From the NCBI GenBank assembly GCA_947069175.1, contig CAMTDV010000019.1:77065358-77129357 (forward strand): DNA of 64,000 nt, written 5' to 3'. This document shows positions 57,955-64,000 of the stretch, one piece after another. The notes under the pieces are model-generated. The model ran no database searches. It was not told where the DNA came from and worked only from the letters and a program-made list of their open reading frames with translations. The position numbers and the translations under genes were made by a program. Positions within the stretch are counted from its first letter, which is position 1. Every line of letters begins with the position of its first letter. The DNA comes from Scalesia atractyloides. Taxonomy: Eukaryota > Streptophyta > Magnoliopsida > Asterales > Asteraceae.

Positions 57955-58377
57955 TGGAAGAGATTGCCAAACTTAAAGGATTAACCACGGAGGAAGGTGG
58001 TGAAGACCGTGTTTTACTCGACGGTGTAGAGAATTTGGAAGACTAGAAATGGAAAGATTTTCAAACTTAAAGGATTAACCATCGGAGGAAGGTGGTGAAG
58101 ACCGTGTTTTACTCGACGGTGTAGAGAATTTGGAAGACTAGAAACGGAAAGATTTTCGACAACATTCAGTTCCGGGAGGGGAAGGTTACGGAAGACATAA
58201 AAGAAGAGACGTTTATGTGGATTAATAATAGGTCACTAATAAAGAACATTGAGTGGGGGCGTTGGTATGATTTTAATATTAGAGACATGATTATGTAATT
58301 TTTGTTTCCGTTTTAAAACTTCCAACTTCTTGCTTCGTTTTTATTTATTTAATAAAAATGCTGCCGTTCGAAAAAAA
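57955..58377 (+). pseudogene. LINE ORF2 3' end with internal tandem duplication
   Basis: The frame reading IWKTRNGKIFDN, then ETFMWINNRSLIKNIEWGRW, ends at a TAA near 58299. This is the C-terminal tail common to plant L1-like ORF2 proteins. A 3' UTR and GCCGTTCGAAAAAAA follow. About 112 bases (57965-58075) are repeated immediately after (58070-58180). The Trp before the conserved IWKTRN motif is replaced by TAG in both copies, so the stop predates the duplication. Confidence 0.7.
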
Positions 58378-58597
58378 TATATATGCTATAAAAGAATTCA
58401 TTGCGCACCATGTAACATCCGCCGAAAAACGGGTTTTCTAAACCCGCTTCGTTTATCAGTCAAACATTCAGTATAACTTTCTTTGCGTATTTATGGTTCA
58501 TAATGATTTTAAACAAAACATAATTAACAAATATATTAGAATTTAAAAACTATAATTAATAATTAATACTAAATAATCAGATAAAAATTAAATAGAG

Positions 58598-58667
58598 ACG
58601 CCGGGTTTCGAACCCGGGTCTCCCGCTCAAACAAACACACTCTACACCACTACACCACTCGCCCACA
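58598..58667 (-). other. Antisense tRNA-like module of the solo LTR
   Basis: Minus strand: TGGGCGAGTGG (one mismatch from the A-box), then CCCGGGTTCGAAACCCGG with a perfect T-arm and B-box. Equivalent in position to 4979-5062 but without the extra arm. Confidence 0.6.
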
Positions 58668-59285
58668 TTTGATACAACCCCAACCAAATAAACTTTATAT
58701 CAAAATAACTTCTGAAATCAAATTCCTGAATACCCGCCCAAAGTGACAGCACCCAGTCAACCGGAAATCACCAAGATTTCCGTTTACCCTTCAATTGATC
58801 ACGAAACCGACGATTAAATCATGCCTTTAACCCAAAAATCGGTTATCAATCATTCGAACAAATCAGAATCGTAACTGAAGGATGATTAAATCTCTTGACC
58901 AAGATTTTTAAATCGAAATCATGTGTGATATTGGGCACTACAAATATCGACCCTTCACTCATAGGAACCCGCTCACTTCCTTCATAAATCACCTCTATTT
59001 TATCTGCTCAACCTCTGCTCGTCGGAAAGTCCATCTGCAACTCGCCGGAGTTCGCCGCAAGACGCCGGAATTCGGGTGTAATCATCAGAGGTGTCACCGG
59101 AGAATCTGCAGCCACCATTCGGTATATAATCACCTTCTCTATCCTTGTGTTTAATGTTGTATCAGGATCGAATCGAATTAACAAGATTCAAATGATCGAT
59201 CCTGAAACAGTGGACTTCAAATGAAGAAGATGAAGTCTGATCAGTCTATGAATATAATTAAAATCGGTGTTTTAAACGAGTTAGA

Positions 59286-59515
59286 CACACGGTCCAGCGT
59301 TGGACTGTGTGCATTTCATGCTATTGATACCGAGTTCGATTCATACACTTAAACGGTCTCCTGTGATAAATCTCAATTTTTTTTGAAAGGCCACAGAACA
59401 CCTTCCAGTTAGTATTTAAGTTTAATAAAAACCAGTATTCTAACCAGGTTAGACACACAGTCCAGCGGTGGACTGTGTGCAAAGTTAAACCACAGGTCCC
59501 GAGTTCGAATCCTGC
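59286..59515 (+). other. Two double-hairpin B-box modules of the solo LTR
   Basis: First hairpins at 59286-59311 (loop GCGT, one arm base changed) and 59454-59479 (loop GCGG, perfect arms). Each is followed about 20-25 bases later by a GAGTTCGAWTC B-box-like core (59332, 59501). Confidence 0.6.
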
Positions 59516-59616
59516 TTCTGTAACCGGTTCTGGCAATTATCAAGTTTTTAAATAAAGACATAAATGAATTAATCTAATTTGTATATATATATAATTAAAA
59601 ACGAGATTATTTCGGG

Positions 59617-59689
59617 TACACGTAGCTCAGTTGGTAGAGCTGCGTGCACGCGTACGGGAGGTCACGAGTTCGAACCTCACTCAGCGCAC
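59617..59689 (+). other. Sense tRNA-like module of the solo LTR
   Basis: TAGCTCAGTTGG at 59623-59634 and GTTCGAACC about 35 bases later, both consensus. The intervening GAGCTGCGTGCACGCGTACG is identical to the nested element although the surrounding LTR has diverged. Confidence 0.65.
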
Positions 59690-60667
59690 ATAATAAACAC
59701 AATCAGACCGGTCAACGGTCAAAGTCAACGGTCAACATTTTTTATTTAATCAGAAAATTATTTAAAAATACTTAAAAATAATATTTTTAAAGTTACAAAA
59801 TGTCCTTAAACTCACAAAAATAAATCTAGAAATCCTATTAAGGTTATGAATTAAAATTATTAATCTCAAATAAAATCCATTTATTTACTGAACCATTATG
59901 TTATTATTTAGGTTAGTTTCTATCGTGGTTAAATCCAAATTCGTGCGCATTCATCATCAATCCAAGAAACGCAACCACTGTGAGTGAATTCTTACAAATT
60001 CCCCTTTTTATTCATGTTTTTGGGTGTATCATGTGTCGCTTAAATTAATTCGCTTATTCAAACTCGTGCTATACCATTATATGATCTAAACTTAGAATGT
60101 AAATATTGTTTGTTGTGATGTATTACATATTGTCAAGTTGTATGCAAATTATTCATTAGGCCCATCAGTTCTTCGTGGGAGACGAGTTGAACAACGCGTG
60201 CCTCAAAAACATTCATTAGGCCCATCAGTTCGTTGAACAACGCGTGCCTCAAAACAATCATTTGTTGTATGTGTGTGCAATATTTAATATTATGTGTTTT
60301 GTGAATAAATTTACATCTACATTTACTCATATGTGGTTATGCACTTTATTTTATAATCAATACAATAAACACGTTTAAATGTTTTCATAGGATTCACTCG
60401 CCAACTTTTTGTTGACCCAAAAACCATTTTTTTACACATGATACAGGTGGACAGGATGAAGCAAGGAACACATATGAAATTGCCTTAGAAGAAAAATAAT
60501 GAAGTCTAGAAAGATGTATAGAACATGTTGTACTTGTATGATTTGATTGTATGATCTCCTTTAAATTGTAACAATAAATATGAAACATTTTAATAAATGT
60601 CATGAGCTTTGATAAAAACCCAATCATGCCCCGATCACCTTTTTCTGCTGCAGATCGGGGTGTGACA

Positions 60668-60972
60668 CACCTCATCCTGGTACGCTTATGAATCTAATTA
60701 AAAAGAACATATACAGTGGTTGACGATTAGATTCTACGAACTTAGTTCCAGGTGAGTCATTATATCCTCCTGTTTATTTGACTTATCCTCATTTTCAATA
60801 TAATAATACAAAAATGCACCCTACTTTAAGCATAGAACTTTGATTATTTTAATTATAAAATGATACTCTATTTGCATGTTTTTAACATTTTAAAGTGCTC
60901 AAACACTATTTTCTTCAATATTGTTTTTACAACAGTTACTACTTCCTTACTATTTCAAGGTTTTTGCGTCTC
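60668..60972. promoter_or_regulatory. Promoter region of the zinc-finger gene
   Basis: About 300 bases between the solo LTR and the TATA box, AT-rich. I see no motif that I can name with confidence. Confidence 0.35.
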
Positions 60973-60980
60973 TATAAAAG
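60973..60980 (+). promoter_or_regulatory. TATA box of the zinc-finger gene
   Basis: TATAAAAG, 57 bases upstream of the ATG at 61038, giving a 5' UTR of roughly 25-35 bases. Confidence 0.65.
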
Positions 60981-61037
60981 GCAGACAGGTTTCTTTTACT
61001 CCATAAATTATAATTATAACTTTCTCAAAATAGAGAG

Positions 61038-61682
61038 ATGGCACAAGTTGTGTTTAATTTCCTTCCATCAACTAGAGAGCAAGTTGATTCTCAATATCCC
61101 TTGATAATATCGAATAAAAAGATCAGATTATTCGGGTTTGAGCTTGACGCCGACAAAAATGGCACAGCGCTCAACGAACAAGAATTAGGCGAACAAGAAG
61201 AAAGCCTGCCTTCATCACATACCACAGTCTCGTCCGAGAAAGAGAAGTCTTCGATTGCGGACTCCCAAGAGACAAAGAAGTTCAAGTGCCAATATTGTTT
61301 CAAAATGTTTGCTAACTTGCAAGCGTTAGGTGGTCACCAGAACGCGCATAAAGCCGAACGGATCAAGAAGAAAAGGATGTTGTTACAAGCTAGAAGAGCC
61401 ACCATCGAGCATTACCTTAAACCCTATGATCAAGTTATTAATAATCACGGTGTTAACATAAGTTTTCATGGTCATTGTGCTAGTGATCATGAATTTAGTG
61501 AACCAGACTTTACCTATGGTTTGTATGATGATGATTTGGTAACCTTTAAGGATGTATGCAATTCTGGTTACAAGCATGCAGGCAGGTCAAAAAGGATACG
61601 TTCTTCATCATCAGACGATTCAAAGCAATCTTGTAAAGATCTGGATCTTCAATTGGCACTAAGTTCATACGCCAACAAGTAA
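61038..61682 (+). CDS. C2H2 zinc-finger transcription factor, GIS/ZFP5/ZFP6 type
   Basis: Single exon, 214 residues, intact. The N-terminal motif IRLFGFEL (29-36) is typical of ZFP5/ZFP6-like proteins. One C2H2 finger has C84, C87, H100 and H104, with the plant-specific QALGGH at 95-100 that contacts DNA. A basic stretch follows the finger (KAERIKKKR), a likely nuclear signal. The C-terminus has an EAR-type repressor motif DLDLQLAL (201-208) that recruits co-repressors. In Arabidopsis this group acts in gibberellin and cytokinin control of trichome and root-hair formation; that role is inferred here. The ATG is chosen because it is the first one after the TATA box at 60973 and the motif-bearing frame begins there. 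Confidence 0.92.
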   Translation: MAQVVFNFLPSTREQVDSQYPLIISNKKIRLFGFELDADKNGTALNEQELGEQEESLPSSHTTVSSEKEKSSIADSQETKKFKCQYCFKMFANLQALGGHQNAHKAERIKKKRMLLQARRATIEHYLKPYDQVINNHGVNISFHGHCASDHEFSEPDFTYGLYDDDLVTFKDVCNSGYKHAGRSKRIRSSSSDDSKQSCKDLDLQLALSSYANK

Positions 61683-62088
61683 CCATCATTTTTTTTTATT
61701 TTTTATTTTTGGAAAAAACCCTATGTCAGATTGAATCTGGAGACAACATGATCTCTTATATTGGGTAAAAATTGTACTAATTAGAGATAAATTTTTATTA
61801 GTTCAATAACGAAGAACATTAAGAATATTGTTGTAACTAACATCAAGAATATTGTTAAAACATATTCATGTTTTATTAGTATAATCTTTCAGCTTGGTTT
61901 GTTTAATTCAACAACCGAACAAATAGTTTTACATATTGATTTTTAGGTATAAATGTATAATCCATAGCACATCTCTTTCTGTCTTCAACTGCATCTGATT
62001 ATTTAGTTTTCATATTTGTTTACTTTTTGTTATGTACTAAATGGATCCATATATACATTAATATATACCAGAATAGAATCCCGTTAAT
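61683..62088. other. 3' flank of the zinc-finger gene
   Basis: AT-rich 3' UTR and spacer; no clear AATAAA next to the stop. Nothing else supportable. Confidence 0.4.
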
Positions 62089-62580
62089 CCTAGACTTAAA
62101 ATGTTATTGTACAACTACAACTTAAGAGGATTCACATATACACCTCTATATTACTCTAAAAATTTTGTTATCCTCTAAAAACCCTAAACATTTAATTGTT
62201 CATTTTTATCTCTAAAAATTTTGTTATCTTCTAAAAACCCTAAACATTTAGTTCTTCATTTTTATCTCAAAATTTTGTTATCTTCTAAATCCTAGACTTC
62301 AAATCTTTGTGTACAACTACAACTTAAGAGGATTAACATCAACACCTCTATATTACTCTAAAATTTTGTTATCTTCTAAAAACCCTAAACATTTAATTCT
62401 TCATTTTTATCTCAATATTTTGTTATCTTCTAAATCCTAGACTTCAAATCTTTTTGTACAACTACAGCTTAAAGAGGATTCACATCAACACCTCTATATT
62501 ACTCTAAAATTTTGTTAACTTTTAAAAACCCTAAACATTTAATTCTTCATTTTTGTCTTAAAATTTTGTTATCTTCTTAA
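62089..62580. repeat. About 145-bp tandem repeat, 3 units
   Basis: Units start CCTAGACTT at 62089, 62291 and 62436. Each contains GTACAACTACAACTTAAGAG, TCTATATTACTCTAAAATTT and AAAAACCCTAAACATTTAAT. The first unit is longer because an inner segment of about 57 bases is itself doubled. Confidence 0.8.
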
Positions 62581-62770
62581 AACTCTTGTTTGGTTTGTGG
62601 CCTCCTGGACATTATATATATTTGCGTGCACACGCAAACACACATCTGTAAAATTTTGTTATCTTCTAGAAACTCTTGTTTAGTTTGTGGCCTCCTAGAC
62701 ATTATATATTTGCGTCGCAAACACACATATGTACTTGTGTGTGTTTGATTTGTGGCCTCCTAGTTATTAT
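62577..62770. repeat. About 100-bp tandem repeat, partial copies
   Basis: GTTTGTGGCCTCCTRGACATT recurs at about 62594, 62677 and, shortened, 62747, each followed by TTATATA, GCGT and CGCAAACACACA. It directly continues the previous array. Confidence 0.65.
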
Positions 62771-64000
62771 ATACATTTTCCGCACATACGTATGCACACA
62801 CATTGTGTGTTTGTATTATATATAGAGAGAGAGTTATGTCGTGATAAAACATGGATTTGGCCCAAAAGGTATAATATATTTTGGCAAGAGTATTTTTGTT
62901 CATTTACGAACGTAGGTTTCTAACATCCATAACAGCATCATGTAAAATTCAATGATCACACCCTATTTTTTTTGTGAACATAAAACAATTTAAGACTTCA
63001 CACATAACAATAATGTTTACGATGGCACGACACGCATTGTGTTACGCTTAATGAAAAAACTCATTTTTAATAGAAAAATATATCAATATTATAGATATAT
63101 TAAAAATGTTTGATTTTATGGTATATTTTTTGGTAAATACTGAATTAAATAAAAGTTATTGGAGTTAAAAATGTTTAGTATTCAGTGAAAAAAGACAGCC
63201 CAAGCAAATTCTCATTTTACGTTTTCTAGCCTTACAACGATTAATAAAAAAGTTCACCAAGTTAATCTTAACCATTTGACTAATTTGATTAACGTCTTTG
63301 ATGGTTTACTTCGATTTTTAGGCCAATTATATTTTGTATTTGATTCTTCACACACATAGAGTTAACAAAGTAGAAGTAGTAAGCGTTTAACCAAGACTAA
63401 TCAAAAGGTTGTAGCTTACGGGCATTAATGTATGTAAACGTGTTCTTCCTTTACTTGTTAAGATTTATAGTACTATGACAGACAAAGTGTAGCTCTAAAA
63501 GCAAGTTTAGTGTGTTTGTGAGTTAATTATCTTTATTAAAAAAAATAGCGAGACCAAATGAAAATGCATTGATATTTCTTGTTATAAGTATTTTAATAGC
63601 TAAACCATCATAAATAAAAATGACAAGTAGTATTACTCGCACTTCACAGTGGGGCTTTTGGCAACCACTCGATATAGCAAATAGATATGACTAATAGGTA
63701 GTAGTATTTTAATATCATCACGTATTTTACATCGATCGAAAACCAATAAAACGAATACTGGTAATAGTATTAGTCGGTAACTCTTTGATCCATCATGGAA
63801 TCGTTAATATACTAGCATGGGCTAGAGATTACGATACCAAAATAAATACTCAATTTCAATTTTCACTCAGTTTTCAATGAAATTATACCGCCAGATCGAG
63901 AAAACAATAAAACGAATACGATATTAGTATTGATGTTGTCTATACGGTATTGATTCGGTTTCACACAATAATAAAAATCAATTATATATGACTCGTTCAA
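62771..64000. other. Spacer without recognised features
   Basis: AT-rich and non-coding to the end of the window; nothing supportable. Confidence 0.4.

Larger units (their letters stand above)
58411..60667 (+). repeat. Solo LTR related to the nested element's LTR (2257 bp)
   Basis: TGTAACATCCGCC ... CGGGGTGTGACA, with flanks CACCA and CACCT (4 of 5 bases match a target duplication). It is diverged from 2613-5247 read in the same orientation but shares the ends, the GTCAACGGTC-rich region and the module order: antisense tRNA-like unit 58598-58667, hairpin modules at 59286-59342 and 59454-59515, and a sense tRNA-like unit 59617-59689. No partner LTR or internal region is present, so it formed by LTR-LTR recombination. 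It ends about 300 bases upstream of the TATA box of the zinc-finger gene. Confidence 0.85.

Noticed and set aside
60895..61104. ORF overlapping the start of the zinc-finger gene
   Set aside because: It lies in a different frame, begins before the TATA box and has no motif.
62150..62540. Interstitial telomere repeat
   Set aside because: AAACCCTAAA occurs, but once per 57-145-base unit and not as a tandem heptamer.

Overview
The window looks like repeat-rich nuclear DNA of a eudicot plant. It is AT-rich, dominated by LTR retrotransposons and other transposons, and has plant-type gene structure. The retroelement families, above all the copia-linked extra ORF and the Tekay-like gypsy element, resemble those I recall from Asteraceae. 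That family-level placement is inference from memory, not a search result. Only two host genes are convincing: a two-exon seven-WD40-repeat gene of the JINGUBANG type (complement 17793-19673) and a single-exon C2H2 zinc-finger gene with an EAR motif of the GIS/ZFP5/ZFP6 type (61038-61682).

Layout. 1-15235: a decayed copia-associated ORF and its LTR copies, split by a young gag-only LTR element (2613-11801, minus strand) that has 2.6-kb LTRs, a CATGT target duplication, primer site and polypurine tract. 15236-24360: a Mutator-like element with long terminal inverted repeats (15721-16930), the WD40 gene, a PIF/Harbinger remnant, and a rearranged duplicate of the WD40 gene 3' end. 24361-36430: mostly transposon debris, namely an hAT-like element with a solo LTR inside it, a triplicated MITE, a short MITE with hAT-like ends, a second long-TIR element carrying a SINE, a copia integrase remnant and small MITE-like repeats. 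36431-41739: LTR debris, a Mutator/FAR1-type transposase fragment, and a minus-strand LTR element of which one LTR and the start of gag remain. 41740-50601: a dead Ty3/gypsy (Tekay-like, chromodomain) element with a truncated 5' LTR and a complete 2.4-kb 3' LTR. 50602-60667: retroelement debris, an hAT element with a perfect 8-bp target duplication, two LINE remnants, SINEs and a 2.26-kb solo LTR. 60668-64000: the zinc-finger gene and tandem repeats downstream of it.

The most unusual signals are inside LTRs. First, the LTRs of the gag-only element and the related solo LTR each carry an ordered set of tRNA-like or Pol III-box-like modules: one antisense tRNA-like unit near the LTR start, two or three double-hairpin units with a B-box, then one sense unit with perfect A-box and B-box cores. 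Second, the 3' LTR of the gypsy element carries about 17 copies of a short palindrome (consensus ACAAGTTCGCCCGAACTTGT), most of them downstream of its TATA box. Third, several SINEs and one LINE end in the same short motif before the A-tail, suggesting a shared reverse-transcription signal. All counts and coordinates were made by eye; repeat boundaries may be off by a few bases.
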